Both the position numbers and the translations under genes were made by a program. This document shows, in pieces, positions 15,851-24,928 of a stretch of 39,942 nucleotides of DNA (position 1 is its first letter; each line of letters starts with the position of its first letter). The notes beneath the pieces are model-generated. The model saw only the letters and a list, made by a program, of their open reading frames with translations, had not been told where the DNA came from and did not search any database. Source of the stretch: Flavobacteriia bacterium (GTDB lineage: Bacteria > Bacteroidota > Bacteroidia > Flavobacteriales_D > Crocinitomicaceae); NCBI GenBank assembly GCA_947463445.1, contig CANHRS010000017.1, positions 1-39,942 on the forward strand. Direction: 5' to 3'.

Positions 15851-18800
15851 ATGAAATATTTAGTAATTGCAATAACACTAACATTATCCAACCTAGCATT
15901 CTCATATGATTATGATTTTGGAAAAAAAGGGAATGCACAAAAACATGTAATGAAATCTGGTTGTGCGCCTTCTAGTACTACGCTAAGAATAAATTTCAAT
16001 GATGTAAGCGCTCTTCTTGAAACAGGTGGTATGTTATTTCTTGATCGTTCCACTGGGGTAGGTACATATGAAGTTCCTAAAAATACTGGACTTACTGCAA
16101 TATATGCTGCTTCTTTGTGGATGGGAGGGGTAGATGTTAACAACCAACTTAAAATTGCTGCTCAAAAATATCGTTCTACTGGAAATGATTTTTGGACTGG
16201 ACCATTAACTTCTACACCAGGTTCAGGTAATTATGATCCTAAAAATCCTTTAGGAGATGATGCTTCAAAAGATTATGGTGACGCAAATATTGGTAAAGAA
16301 GAGTGTGCTGCATATGATAAGTTTTTTACGATTCGCAAAGCTGAAGTTATTCAATTTGCTACTTGGTGGGATGCTTGTAAGGGTTTGAAATCTAATACCG
16401 AATTATGTGCAACTGTTCCCGCACCTACTAATGAAGTCTTAAATAGAATTTATTCATGGCCTGCACATGGGGATGAAACTTTGAAGCAAGATCATTATTT
16501 AGCTCCTTTTTATGATAATGCTGAATGTCAAGATGGTAAAGATGGTTGGTATGACCCTCTTAACGATGGAGATTATCCTTGGTATGATGATATATTGAAA
16601 AAAGATGATATTGTTTGTGGTAGTGACCGTCGTATATCGCTTTTTGGTGATGAAACAAATTGGTGGATATTCAATGATAAAGGTAATATTCATACTGAAA
16701 CAGGTGGTGATCCTATTGGAATGGAAATACGTGCACAAGCATTTACATTTACAACTACGGATCAAATCAACCGAATGACTTTCTATAATTATGAAATGAT
16801 AAACAGAGGAACACAAACTTTGTATCAAACATATTTTGCTCAATATGTGGATCCGGATTTAGGTAATTATAGTGATGATTATGTTGGTTGTGACGTAACG
16901 CGTGGTTTAGGATATTGTTATAATGCGGATGATAATGATGAAGCATTTGCAGGTAAACTTGGATATGGTACTAATCCACCTGCAATTGGTGTAGATTTCT
17001 TTGAAGGTCCATACCAAGATGGTGATGGCATAGATAATCCTGGTCCTCATTTTGATAATCAAGGTAAATTAGTTAAACCTACTGTATTAGAAGCTATAGC
17101 TAATAAAGGTATCGTTTATGCTGGTTTAGGTATTGGCTATGGAGATGGTATAGTGGATAATGAACGTTATGGTATGAAACGATTTACCTATTACACTGGT
17201 TCTGGTGCTTCTAATCAATCCGTAGCAGATCCTACTACAGCAGGTCAATTTTACAACTATATGAATGGTAAATGGAGATTTGGTGATAAAACTATGTTTG
17301 GTGGTTCTGGTTTCCCAGGTGCTGAAAAAGTTTCTACTATACCTGCTAATTATATGTTTCCAGGTGATTCTGACACTTTAAATTGGAGCACTAGTGGAAC
17401 AGATCCTGGTAAAAAAGATTGGTCTGAAATTACAGAGAAAAACCCAAAAGGTGATAGACGTTTTGTCCAGTCTGCAGGTCCTTTCACTCTTGAACCTGGT
17501 GCAATTAATAATATTACGGTTGGTATAGTATATGCTAGAAGTACGGAAAGTGGTTTGTTAGCATCTGTTAATTCGTTAAGGAGGGCAGATACGAAAGCGC
17601 AACAGCTATTCGACAATTGTTTCAAAATTTTAGAACCACCTAGTGCACCAAAATTATCTATTCAAGAATTAGATAAAGAAATTATTTTAACGTTAAGTAA
17701 TCCATCACCTTCTAATAATACTGGTGAGAATTATATTCAAAAAGATTATGCAATTGATCCTAGTTTCGTTGATAAATTTTATCGTTTTGAAGGATATATG
17801 ATATATCAAGCTAAATCGGAGAAAATATCTGCAACAGATTTATATAATACGGATAATGCACGTTTAGTCGCTCAATGTGACATAAAAAATGGTATTTCTA
17901 AAATTATTAATTATGAATTTGATGAAGATTTTGGTATTTCTGTACCAACTTTGAAAGTAAAAGGTTCAGATGAAGGGATTAAACATAGTTTTTCTGTTAC
18001 CTCAGACATGTTTACAAATACTAAATTAACGAACAATAAAACGTATTATTACATTGCTGTAGCGTATGCATTTAATAGTTTTAAAACATATATCCCTGAT
18101 GAACCTGGATTTACAGATGGACAGAAGATTCCATTCATTATGTCTAGAACAGGTTATGATGGAGCTGCAATTAGACCAATGCCTGCTATTCCGCACAAAC
18201 CATTAGCTGAAAATATAATACAAAAAGCTAGTTTTGGTTACTCACCTCAAATAACACGTTTAGATGGACGTGGAAATGGTAATAGACATGTGGAACTAGT
18301 TTCTGCTTCATTTAATGAGATTGTAAATAAAGGTAAGTTAGATAATCCTACTTACGATTTTGGTAAAGGTCCTTTGAATATTAAAGTAGTAGATCCTCTA
18401 AATTTAGCTAAAGGATATTTTGAATGTAAGTTTAGAAATTATAAAATTGCCTCATTTCAACTTAATGAATCAATTAATAATGATGCTGTAGATACTGCTT
18501 CTTGGGTCATTTATCGTTATAATTCAAAAGATGGGATGCAATTATTAGACTCTGTCCTATCTGAAAATACGATTGATGTAAATAATGAACAAGTAATTCC
18601 TAAATGGGGGGTGTCTGTCCAAATTGTACAACCTGAAGCTCCTTCTATCGATGCAAAAATGAATACTAAATTTGAATATAGAAAATTTGCTGAACCTATT
18701 TCTGCATCTGTAAATTTCTCTGATTCTTCTAAAAAATGGTTGACTTTTGTTAAAGATAATGATCTGTTTAATCCTAGTAACTGGATCAGATCTGGTATTA

Positions 18801-20068
18801 ATGAAGCTCTAGCTAAAGATAATGATCCTAAATTAGGTTATAATAATCCATTTTTATTTCCAGATGTTTCCTATGGAACTGATATTTCTGGTAAAGAGGT
18901 TTGGTTAGATAAAGAACAAAAATATTCTAAGTTATTATCTGGAGGTATTGCACCTCATTGTTTAGTTGGTTATCAGTCAGAGTATATGCCTCTTGCTTAT
19001 CCTTCTATTTTAAGTTCATATTTAGTAGATATACGTGAACGAGCTTCTTTAATTAGAACACCAAGTGTAGACATTGTAATTACTTCTGATACAAGTAAAT
19101 GGACAAGATGTGCTGTAATTGAATTAGGGAGAAATCCATCTTTAACTGAGGGTAGTGCTTTAGCTGGTACTTTAAGAAGAGGGTTAAGTGTAGATAAGTT
19201 AGGTAAAACTATTTCAGGTTCAACCGGAATGGGTTGGTTTCCGGGTTATGCTATTGATGTTGAAACTGGCGTACGTTTGCACATGGCATTTGGTGAAAAT
19301 TCATTTTTATTTAAAGATAATGGTAGAGACATGATTTGGAATCCATCAGATATTCTTTATGATAATCTTGAACAACCCCATTTAGGTGGACAACATCCTA
19401 TCTATGTTTTTGGAAATAAGGTTCACTCTTATTCAGATAATAACCGTAATTGTCCATATTATGACGGAGTAAACAATTGGGTATACGATAATTTTAAGTC
19501 TGGTGATGCTACTAGTTTAGTAAACGCTTACACAAGTTTGGTATGGGTGGTAAATCCACTCTTAGTTCGTGATCAAACTTTATTATCCTCTGATTTAATT
19601 ATAAAAGCACGTTTATCAAAGCAATACAATGATTTCAATGCAACCGGTAAGAATGGTGGAAGACCTATGTATGGTTGGTCTATGGATGAAATTGCAACAG
19701 AAATTGCGAGCAAAGACGTTCAGAAAAATGCTTTATCTTTAGTTAATGTAGTACCTAATCCATATTATGCATATTCTGAATATGAAAAAAATCGTTTAGA
19801 TACTCGTGTGAAAATTACAAATTTACCTGCTAAATGTAATATTTCAATTTATAATTTAAGCGGTAAGTTAATCCGTTCATTTAAAATTGATCATACTGCT
19901 GATGATATTGAAAATCGTGACTATTTTATTGATTGGGATATGAAGAATAATCAAGCAATTCCTATTGCAAGTGGTGTTTATTTAATACATGTTGAAGTTC
20001 CAGGTATTGGTGAAACAATAATTAAATTCTTCGGCGGTGTTAGACAAATTGATTTAGAGAACATTTAA
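15851..20068 (+). CDS. Large secreted protein with T9SS-like C-terminal region, 1405 residues
   Basis: A signal peptide is present (residues 1-~18, LTLSNLAFSYD). The N-terminal module carries GGMLFLDRSTG, AASLWMGGVD and GNDFWTGPL, a signature I recall from many very large secreted Bacteroidota proteins. Asp-rich, probably calcium-binding segments lie near residues 225-255 (DGWYDPLNDGDYPWYDD) and 332-400 (DYVGCDVTRGLGYCYNADD, GYGTNPPAIGVDFFEGP). Fibronectin-like beta regions follow. The C-terminal ~108 residues look like a T9SS sorting domain (VVPNPYY, ISIYNLSGKLIRSF, SGVYLIHVEVPG), but then continue with KFFGGVRQIDLENI. Secretion and surface anchoring are inferred; no enzymatic domain is recognised. 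Confidence 0.82.
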   Translation: MKYLVIAITLTLSNLAFSYDYDFGKKGNAQKHVMKSGCAPSSTTLRINFNDVSALLETGGMLFLDRSTGVGTYEVPKNTGLTAIYAASLWMGGVDVNNQLKIAAQKYRSTGNDFWTGPLTSTPGSGNYDPKNPLGDDASKDYGDANIGKEECAAYDKFFTIRKAEVIQFATWWDACKGLKSNTELCATVPAPTNEVLNRIYSWPAHGDETLKQDHYLAPFYDNAECQDGKDGWYDPLNDGDYPWYDDILKKDDIVCGSDRRISLFGDETNWWIFNDKGNIHTETGGDPIGMEIRAQAFTFTTTDQINRMTFYNYEMINRGTQTLYQTYFAQYVDPDLGNYSDDYVGCDVTRGLGYCYNADDNDEAFAGKLGYGTNPPAIGVDFFEGPYQDGDGIDNPGPHFDNQGKLVKPTVLEAIANKGIVYAGLGIGYGDGIVDNERYGMKRFTYYTGSGASNQSVADPTTAGQFYNYMNGKWRFGDKTMFGGSGFPGAEKVSTIPANYMFPGDSDTLNWSTSGTDPGKKDWSEITEKNPKGDRRFVQSAGPFTLEPGAINNITVGIVYARSTESGLLASVNSLRRADTKAQQLFDNCFKILEPPSAPKLSIQELDKEIILTLSNPSPSNNTGENYIQKDYAIDPSFVDKFYRFEGYMIYQAKSEKISATDLYNTDNARLVAQCDIKNGISKIINYEFDEDFGISVPTLKVKGSDEGIKHSFSVTSDMFTNTKLTNNKTYYYIAVAYAFNSFKTYIPDEPGFTDGQKIPFIMSRTGYDGAAIRPMPAIPHKPLAENIIQKASFGYSPQITRLDGRGNGNRHVELVSASFNEIVNKGKLDNPTYDFGKGPLNIKVVDPLNLAKGYFECKFRNYKIASFQLNESINNDAVDTASWVIYRYNSKDGMQLLDSVLSENTIDVNNEQVIPKWGVSVQIVQPEAPSIDAKMNTKFEYRKFAEPISASVNFSDSSKKWLTFVKDNDLFNPSNWIRSGINEALAKDNDPKLGYNNPFLFPDVSYGTDISGKEVWLDKEQKYSKLLSGGIAPHCLVGYQSEYMPLAYPSILSSYLVDIRERASLIRTPSVDIVITSDTSKWTRCAVIELGRNPSLTEGSALAGTLRRGLSVDKLGKTISGSTGMGWFPGYAIDVETGVRLHMAFGENSFLFKDNGRDMIWNPSDILYDNLEQPHLGGQHPIYVFGNKVHSYSDNNRNCPYYDGVNNWVYDNFKSGDATSLVNAYTSLVWVVNPLLVRDQTLLSSDLIIKARLSKQYNDFNATGKNGGRPMYGWSMDEIATEIASKDVQKNALSLVNVVPNPYYAYSEYEKNRLDTRVKITNLPAKCNISIYNLSGKLIRSFKIDHTADDIENRDYFIDWDMKNNQAIPIASGVYLIHVEVPGIGETIIKFFGGVRQIDLENI

Positions 20069-20086
20069 TTGTAAATTGAGATTAAC

Positions 20087-21178
20087 ATGAAAAAATATAT
20101 TAACATTAATAAAATAGTTGTAATATCTATTTTGTTTACGATTTCTTCGCTTGTTTTTGCTGGAAATGAGGATCGTGCTGGTTCTGCAGGTGCATCTCAG
20201 TTATTAGTAAATCCTTGGTGTAGATCTTCTGCGCTCGGAGATGCTAATGTCGCAAGTTCTATGGGTTTAGAAGCTTCGTTTACCAATATTGCCGGACTTG
20301 CGCAAACAGATAAAACACAATTAAAATTTAATTTTACTAATTGGCTTGGAAGTGCTGGAATTCCTTTTTCTAGTGCTGGAATTGCCCAAAGAATTAGTTC
20401 TTCTAGTGTAATTGCATTAAGTGTTCAATCAATGAGTTTTGGTGATCTTATGATTACAACGGTTGATAATCCAGATGGTGGGATTGGTAAATTTTCTCCT
20501 AGAATGTCTATAATTAATGTTGGTTATGCAAAGTCTTTTACAACTTCTATTTCTGGTGGTTTCAATCTTAAAGTATTGAATGAGTCTATTTCAAACTTAG
20601 GCTCGACTGGTATTGCTATTGATGCTGGAATCAAATATGTTACTGGTAAATTAGATCGTATGAAGATGGGTATTACATTGAAAAATATTGGAGCTCCGAT
20701 GTCTATGTCAGGTGATGGTTTAGGTACACAAGTGACAGTAATTAAAAATTCAACAAATATTACTACTGATCAACGTTCTCAAAAATACGAATTACCATCT
20801 ATGATGTCTATGGGGATTTCATATGATTTAATTAATGATACAGTTACAAATAATAAATTAACTGGGGCTTTCGCTTTCACCGCTAATTCATTTTCAAATG
20901 ATCAGTATAGATTCGGTATTGATTATCTTTTTAATACAGGTATAGCTGCGTTCAATATTCGTACTGGATATGTTTACGAAAAAAATGTTACTAATGCAGC
21001 TAATAGAACGAATGCTTTAACTGGTTTTACAGCAGGTATGTCTGTTGATTTAATTTCACGCAGAACAACCCCTGAGGGAATAAAGAAACAATCTGCAATT
21101 GGTCTTGAGTACGCTGTTAGAATGTCTAATCCTTTTGGACTAATTCATAGTTTTGGCGTAGCTATTAGTTTAAAATAA
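20087..21178 (+). CDS. PorV/PorQ-family outer-membrane barrel protein
   Basis: A 363-residue protein with a signal peptide (cleavage likely after SSLVFA, residue ~25) and a beta-barrel body. The mature N-terminus GSAGASQLLVNPWCRSSALGDANVASS and the motif FTNIAGLAQ are typical of the PorV/PorQ family. PorV carries folded T9SS cargo from the translocon to the attachment complex. It lies 18 bases after the giant secreted protein gene, which suggests it is the dedicated partner of that cargo. Canonical PorV would normally be in a different context, so I call this a paralog. A terminator follows. Confidence 0.82.
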   Translation: MKKYININKIVVISILFTISSLVFAGNEDRAGSAGASQLLVNPWCRSSALGDANVASSMGLEASFTNIAGLAQTDKTQLKFNFTNWLGSAGIPFSSAGIAQRISSSSVIALSVQSMSFGDLMITTVDNPDGGIGKFSPRMSIINVGYAKSFTTSISGGFNLKVLNESISNLGSTGIAIDAGIKYVTGKLDRMKMGITLKNIGAPMSMSGDGLGTQVTVIKNSTNITTDQRSQKYELPSMMSMGISYDLINDTVTNNKLTGAFAFTANSFSNDQYRFGIDYLFNTGIAAFNIRTGYVYEKNVTNAANRTNALTGFTAGMSVDLISRRTTPEGIKKQSAIGLEYAVRMSNPFGLIHSFGVAISLK

Positions 21179-21201
21179 TTTTTATAACTTAACATAATAT
21201 T

Positions 21202-21228
21202 GAGAGTCATATGGCTCTCTTTCTTTTT
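21202..21228 (+). terminator. Intrinsic terminator after the PorV-family gene
   Basis: GAGAGTC pairs with GGCTCTC (one G-T pair) around an ATAT loop, followed by TTTCTTTTT. It closes the three-gene surface cluster before greA. Confidence 0.65.
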
Positions 21229-21243
21229 ATATAAATTTTACAT

Positions 21244-21717
21244 ATGTCTCAAATTACTTATTATACGGAAGAAGGTTTAAAAAAACTTCGAGATGAATTA
21301 CATGAAATGAAAACTGTGATGCGTCCTGCAATTTCCGATCAAATTGCAGAAGCTAGAGATAAAGGTGATTTGTCTGAAAATGCTGAATATGATGCAGCTA
21401 AGGAAGCGCAAGGTTTATTAGAAATGAAGATTTCTAAAATGGAAGGTATTTTAGCTAATGCTCGTATAATTGATGAATCAACAATAGATACATCCAAAGT
21501 TTTTATTCTATCAAAAGTAAGAATTAAAAATATTTCTAATGGAATGGAAATGGAATATACAATTGTTGCAGAAAATGAAGCAGATTTAAAAGCAAAAAAA
21601 ATATCTATTGACTCACCAATTGGAAAAGGATTATTAGGAAAAAAAATAGGTGAAATTGCAGATGTTACTACTCCTAATGGGGTTATTCAATTTGAAGTAA
21701 TGGATATATCTAGATAA
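21244..21717 (+). CDS. greA: Transcription elongation factor GreA
   Basis: A 157-residue GreA/GreB-type factor, which rescues backtracked RNA polymerase by stimulating transcript cleavage. The N-terminal coiled coil (residues ~8-75) contains the signature DKGDLSENAEYDAAKEAQ at its tip. The C-terminal FKBP-like domain has the typical end segment SPIGKGLLGKKIGEIADV. Length is normal (E. coli 158). The stop codon shares its last base with the start codon of the HIT gene (TAATG), showing translational coupling. Confidence 0.97.
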   Translation: MSQITYYTEEGLKKLRDELHEMKTVMRPAISDQIAEARDKGDLSENAEYDAAKEAQGLLEMKISKMEGILANARIIDESTIDTSKVFILSKVRIKNISNGMEMEYTIVAENEADLKAKKISIDSPIGKGLLGKKIGEIADVTTPNGVIQFEVMDISR

Positions 21718-22106
21718 TGGCTACTATATTTTCTAAAATTGTTCAGGGTGAAATCCCTTGTTTTAAAGTAGCTGAATCTGATGATTTTTTAGCTTTTTTA
21801 GATATTCAACCTCTTGCTATAGGTCATGTTTTAGTGATTCCCAAAATTGAAGTTGATTATCTTTTCGATATGGATGATACCTTACTTGCTAAAATGATTA
21901 TTTTTAGTAAAGATGTAGCAAATAAAATTAAGCAGGTGGTTCCTTGTAAAAAAGTTGGAGTTGCTGTTATTGGTTTAGAGGTTCCTCATGCACATATACA
22001 CTTAGTACCGATTAATTCAATATCAGATATAAATTTTTCTTTACCAAAATTAAGTATTGAATCACATGAATTAGAATCTATTGCTAACAAAATTGCTAAT
22101 GTATAA
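21717..22106 (+). CDS. HIT family protein (nucleotide hydrolase/transferase)
   Basis: A 129-residue histidine triad protein. The triad His91-x-His93-x-His95 is in PHAHIHLVPI, with His93 the expected nucleophile. The N-terminus ATIFSKIVQGEIPCFKV and the FLDIQPLAIGHVLVIPK segment are typical of the Hint branch, which hydrolyses purine nucleotide phosphoramidates. The start ATG overlaps the greA stop by one base, and this pair is common in Bacteroidota. Confidence 0.95.
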   Translation: MATIFSKIVQGEIPCFKVAESDDFLAFLDIQPLAIGHVLVIPKIEVDYLFDMDDTLLAKMIIFSKDVANKIKQVVPCKKVGVAVIGLEVPHAHIHLVPINSISDINFSLPKLSIESHELESIANKIANV

Positions 22107-22229
22107 TTTTTGTTAAGTCTCTAATTTTCGTTTTGAATCTTATATAATTGATTTATAATTCCATATACTTAAGTTATCTATTTGTTATTGCATAATTTTC
22201 CTATTATAATATAGTTTTTAATTAATACT

Positions 22230-23180
22230 ATGATTTTACAAAAAGGTACTGTTATTAAGTCAACTGGTAAATGGTATATAGTTGAATTATTTGATGGTAG
22301 TCTTGTAGATTGCAGAATAAGAGGTAAGATCCGTTTAGATGAACTTAGGACAACAAATCCAATAGCTGCAGGAGATGTAGTAATGCTTTCTAATGAACGA
22401 GACGAGGAAGGTAAAGGGGTAATCGTTTCTGTTGATTTACGAAGAAATTATATAGTTAGAAAATCTACCAATTTAAGTAAGCAATCTCAAATTTTAGCGG
22501 CTAATATTGATAGAGCGTATTTGATGGTTACACTTAAGTCTCCTGTAACCCATTTAGCATTTATTGATCGTTTTTTGGTTTCTGCTGAATCGTTTAGGGT
22601 GCCCGTAACTTTATTGTTTAATAAGGTTGAGACATATTCCTCAGATGATTTATTTTATTTAGATGCATTAATTGATTTATACTCCTCGATTGGTTATTCT
22701 TGCCATAAAATTAGTGCTGAAAATTCTTTAAATATTGATTTTCTATTAGATGAAATTAAAAATGTACAAGTAATGATTTCAGGGCATAGTGGAGTAGGGA
22801 AAACTACATTGATTAATCGCTTGGATTCTACTTTGTCTTTACGTACTGGTGAGATATCTGAATATCATCAGCAAGGGCAACATACTACTACATTTGCTGA
22901 AATGCATAAATTAAAATCGGGAGGTTATATCATTGATACTCCTGGAATAAGAGCATTTGGTATAATTGATTTAGATAGAGAAGTAATTTCACATTATTTT
23001 CCTGAAATGCGCGATTTACTAGGTACATGTAAATTTCATAATTGTCAGCATATAAATGAGCCAAATTGCAATATCAAAAAATCTGTTGAATTAGGTCTTA
23101 TTTCTGAATCTAGATATCAAACGTATATTCAATTAATGACAGAAGATGAAAATGAAATTCATCGTAAAAAAGAGATGTGA
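22230..23180 (+). CDS. rsgA: Ribosome small subunit-dependent GTPase A
   Basis: A 316-residue circularly permuted GTPase that assists late 30S subunit maturation. The N-terminal OB domain (~1-70) is followed by the permuted motif order G4-G1-G3: LLFNKVE (G4, usually NKxD, with Glu here), GHSGVGKTTL at residues 185-194 (G1), and DTPGIRAFG from residue 236 (G3). The C-terminal zinc-binding part has CKFHNC...H...C (~267-285). It heads a run of coupled genes, since its stop overlaps the next start (TGATG). Confidence 0.96.
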   Translation: MILQKGTVIKSTGKWYIVELFDGSLVDCRIRGKIRLDELRTTNPIAAGDVVMLSNERDEEGKGVIVSVDLRRNYIVRKSTNLSKQSQILAANIDRAYLMVTLKSPVTHLAFIDRFLVSAESFRVPVTLLFNKVETYSSDDLFYLDALIDLYSSIGYSCHKISAENSLNIDFLLDEIKNVQVMISGHSGVGKTTLINRLDSTLSLRTGEISEYHQQGQHTTTFAEMHKLKSGGYIIDTPGIRAFGIIDLDREVISHYFPEMRDLLGTCKFHNCQHINEPNCNIKKSVELGLISESRYQTYIQLMTEDENEIHRKKEM

Positions 23181-23629
23181 TGCGTGTTATACTTCAACGA
23201 GTTTCTAAAGCAAAGGTAGTTATTAATCAAACGATTTATAGTCATATTAGTCATGGGTTTTTGGTTTTAATAGGTATAACCCATGATGATACAAATATAG
23301 ATGTTGAATGGTTAGTACAGAAAATTCTTTCTTTAAGAGTTTTTAGTGATTCAAATGGTAAAATGAATTTATCGCTTCAGGATGTGCAGGGTGAACTTTT
23401 GGTGGTTAGTCAATTTACCCTATTTGCTTCAACAAAAAAAGGTAATAGGCCAAGTTTCATAAGTTCTGCTAAACCAGAAATTGCTTTACCAATTTATGAC
23501 ATGTTTGTAGAAAGTTTAAAAACTAGTTGTCTAAATGTTTGTACTGGTAAATTTGGTGCTGATATGAAAGTAGAATTAGAGAACGAAGGACCGGTAACAA
23601 TAATTCTTGATTCAAAAAATAAAGAATAA
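23180..23629 (+). CDS. dtd: D-aminoacyl-tRNA deacylase
   Basis: A 149-residue DTD enzyme, which frees tRNAs charged with D-amino acids (and glycine misattached to tRNA-Ala). Family motifs are complete: MRVILQRVSKAKV at the start, SQFTLFA in the middle, and GKFGADMKVELENEGPVT at the end. The ATG at 23180 is chosen because it overlaps the rsgA stop (TGATG) and gives the canonical MRVILQRV start; a GTG three bases earlier is also possible. Its stop overlaps the next start by one base (TAATG). Confidence 0.96.
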   Translation: MRVILQRVSKAKVVINQTIYSHISHGFLVLIGITHDDTNIDVEWLVQKILSLRVFSDSNGKMNLSLQDVQGELLVVSQFTLFASTKKGNRPSFISSAKPEIALPIYDMFVESLKTSCLNVCTGKFGADMKVELENEGPVTIILDSKNKE

Positions 23630-23955
23630 TGCATATTAAAGAAGCACAAAATATAGTAGATAATTGGATTAAACAACATGGTGTACGTTATTTTAATGAG
23701 TTAACAAATCTAGCCATGTTAACAGAAGAAGTTGGCGAGGTAGCAAGAATCATTGCTCGAAGGTATGGAGAACAATCTGAAAAGGATAGTGATACCTTAA
23801 AAGATCTGGGTGATGAACTGGCAGATGTTTTATTTGTACTTATTTGTTTGGCTAACCAAACAGGTGTAGATTTAACGGATGCATTACATAAAAATTTAGA
23901 AAAAAAAACAAGCCGTGATTCTCAAAGACATAAAGAGAATAATAAGCTAAAATAA
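23629..23955 (+). CDS. MazG-like nucleotide pyrophosphohydrolase
   Basis: A 108-residue single-domain all-alpha NTP pyrophosphatase of the MazG type. The magnesium-binding pattern is present: LTEEVGEVAR (Glu33, Glu34, Glu37), then DELADVLF (Glu63, Asp66). Such enzymes remove unwanted or non-canonical nucleoside triphosphates. The ATG overlaps the dtd stop by one base, so rsgA, dtd and this gene form one translationally coupled unit concerned with translation quality and nucleotide housekeeping. Confidence 0.92.
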   Translation: MHIKEAQNIVDNWIKQHGVRYFNELTNLAMLTEEVGEVARIIARRYGEQSEKDSDTLKDLGDELADVLFVLICLANQTGVDLTDALHKNLEKKTSRDSQRHKENNKLK

Positions 23956-23980
23956 ATTTCTATTAGTTATTGGGTTAATA

Positions 23981-24820
23981 TTAATTGAATTCTGCTTTTA
24001 AACTCATGTCAAGACTTTTGAAACTATGTGTTAAAGCACCTACAGAAATAAAGTCTACACCTGTTTGAGCAAATTCACGGATTGTTTCTAGTGTTATTCC
24101 ACCCGAAGCTTCTGTTTCGTATTGAGATGGAATTAATTTTAATGCGTATTCAAGTTCTGAAGGTGTAAAATTATCCAACATAATTCTATCAACACCACCA
24201 ACTTCTAATACTTGGTTTAATTCATTTAAATTTCGAACTTCTACTTCTACTTTAAGTTTTTTTCCAGTTTCTTTCAAATAACTTAGGGTACTCTCAATGG
24301 CTGGTTTTATACCTCCAGCATAATCAATATGATTATCTTTCAACATAATCATGTCGTATAGTGCAAAACGATGGTTTTCACCTCCTCCAATTCGCACGGC
24401 CCATTTTTCCATATATCTAATACAAGGTGTTGTCTTACGCGTATCAAGCAAACGAGTATTAGTTCCTTCTAATAATGAAACAATTTTATTGGTTTGAGTA
24501 GCGATTCCACTCATACGTTGCATAAAATTTAGCACTAAACGTTCTGTCGCTAATATAGATCTTGAAGAGCCTACTACAGTAAAAGCAATATCTCCATTTT
24601 TTACAGGTGTACCATCAATTAATAAAACATTAATTGTTAAAGAGGGATCTAATTTTTTAAAAATTCTTACTGCTAAATCCACTCCAGCTAAAATACCATC
24701 ATCTTTAATAAATAATGTAGCTTTACCAAAGGCATTTTTTGGAACACAAGCTAGACTTGAGTGGTCACCATCTCCAATATCTTCTAGTAATGCTAATTCA
24801 ATAATTTCGTCTACTGTCAT
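23981..24820 (-). CDS. nadC: Nicotinate-nucleotide pyrophosphorylase (carboxylating)
   Basis: A 279-residue quinolinate phosphoribosyltransferase, which converts quinolinate and PRPP to nicotinate mononucleotide in de novo NAD synthesis. Motifs: LALLEDIGDGDHSS at the N-terminus, LNFMQRMSGIAT, the signature LLDTRKTTP, GGGENHRFALYD, MLKDNHI, VEVEVRN, and EASGGITL with the phosphate-binding FISVGALTHS at the end. Length is normal. It converges on the MazG-like gene with a 25-base gap, and is divergent from the coiled-coil protein gene across a palindromic region. Confidence 0.97.
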   Translation of the reverse strand: MTVDEIIELALLEDIGDGDHSSLACVPKNAFGKATLFIKDDGILAGVDLAVRIFKKLDPSLTINVLLIDGTPVKNGDIAFTVVGSSRSILATERLVLNFMQRMSGIATQTNKIVSLLEGTNTRLLDTRKTTPCIRYMEKWAVRIGGGENHRFALYDMIMLKDNHIDYAGGIKPAIESTLSYLKETGKKLKVEVEVRNLNELNQVLEVGGVDRIMLDNFTPSELEYALKLIPSQYETEASGGITLETIREFAQTGVDFISVGALTHSFKSLDMSLKAEFN

Positions 24821-24840
24821 GATCTACTTTTTTGTTTATA

Positions 24841-24848
24841 CAAAAATA
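24841..24848 (-). promoter_or_regulatory. -7 promoter element of nadC
   Basis: The minus strand reads TATTTTTG, a match to TAnnTTTG, 20 bases before the nadC ATG. The expected start is near 24834. The palindrome at 24864-24891 lies just upstream. Confidence 0.45.
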
Positions 24849-24863
24849 ATGTTGAATTTTAGA

Positions 24864-24891
24864 ACTTAATACTTTTCAAGAAGTATTAAGT
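24864..24891. promoter_or_regulatory. Long perfect inverted repeat in a divergent promoter region
   Basis: ACTTAATACTT-n6-AAGTATTAAGT: two perfect 11-base arms around TTCAAG. It lies between the -7 element of nadC (16 bases away) and the -7 element of the coiled-coil gene (10 bases away), covering or adjoining both upstream promoter regions. No T run follows in either direction, so an operator is likelier than a terminator. Confidence 0.5.
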
Positions 24892-24900
24892 AATTATTTC

Positions 24901-24908
24901 TATTTTTG
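24901..24908 (+). promoter_or_regulatory. -7 promoter element of the coiled-coil protein gene
   Basis: TATTTTTG matches TAnnTTTG, with the start expected near 24915 and the ATG at 24929. The palindrome occupies the -33 position. Confidence 0.45.
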
Positions 24909-24928
24909 TTAAACAAATTTTTATTGTT

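Noticed and set aside
16499-16843. A 114-codon antisense frame with many Cys and Ile
   Set aside because: It mirrors the Asp-rich segment of the giant secreted protein and has no independent support.
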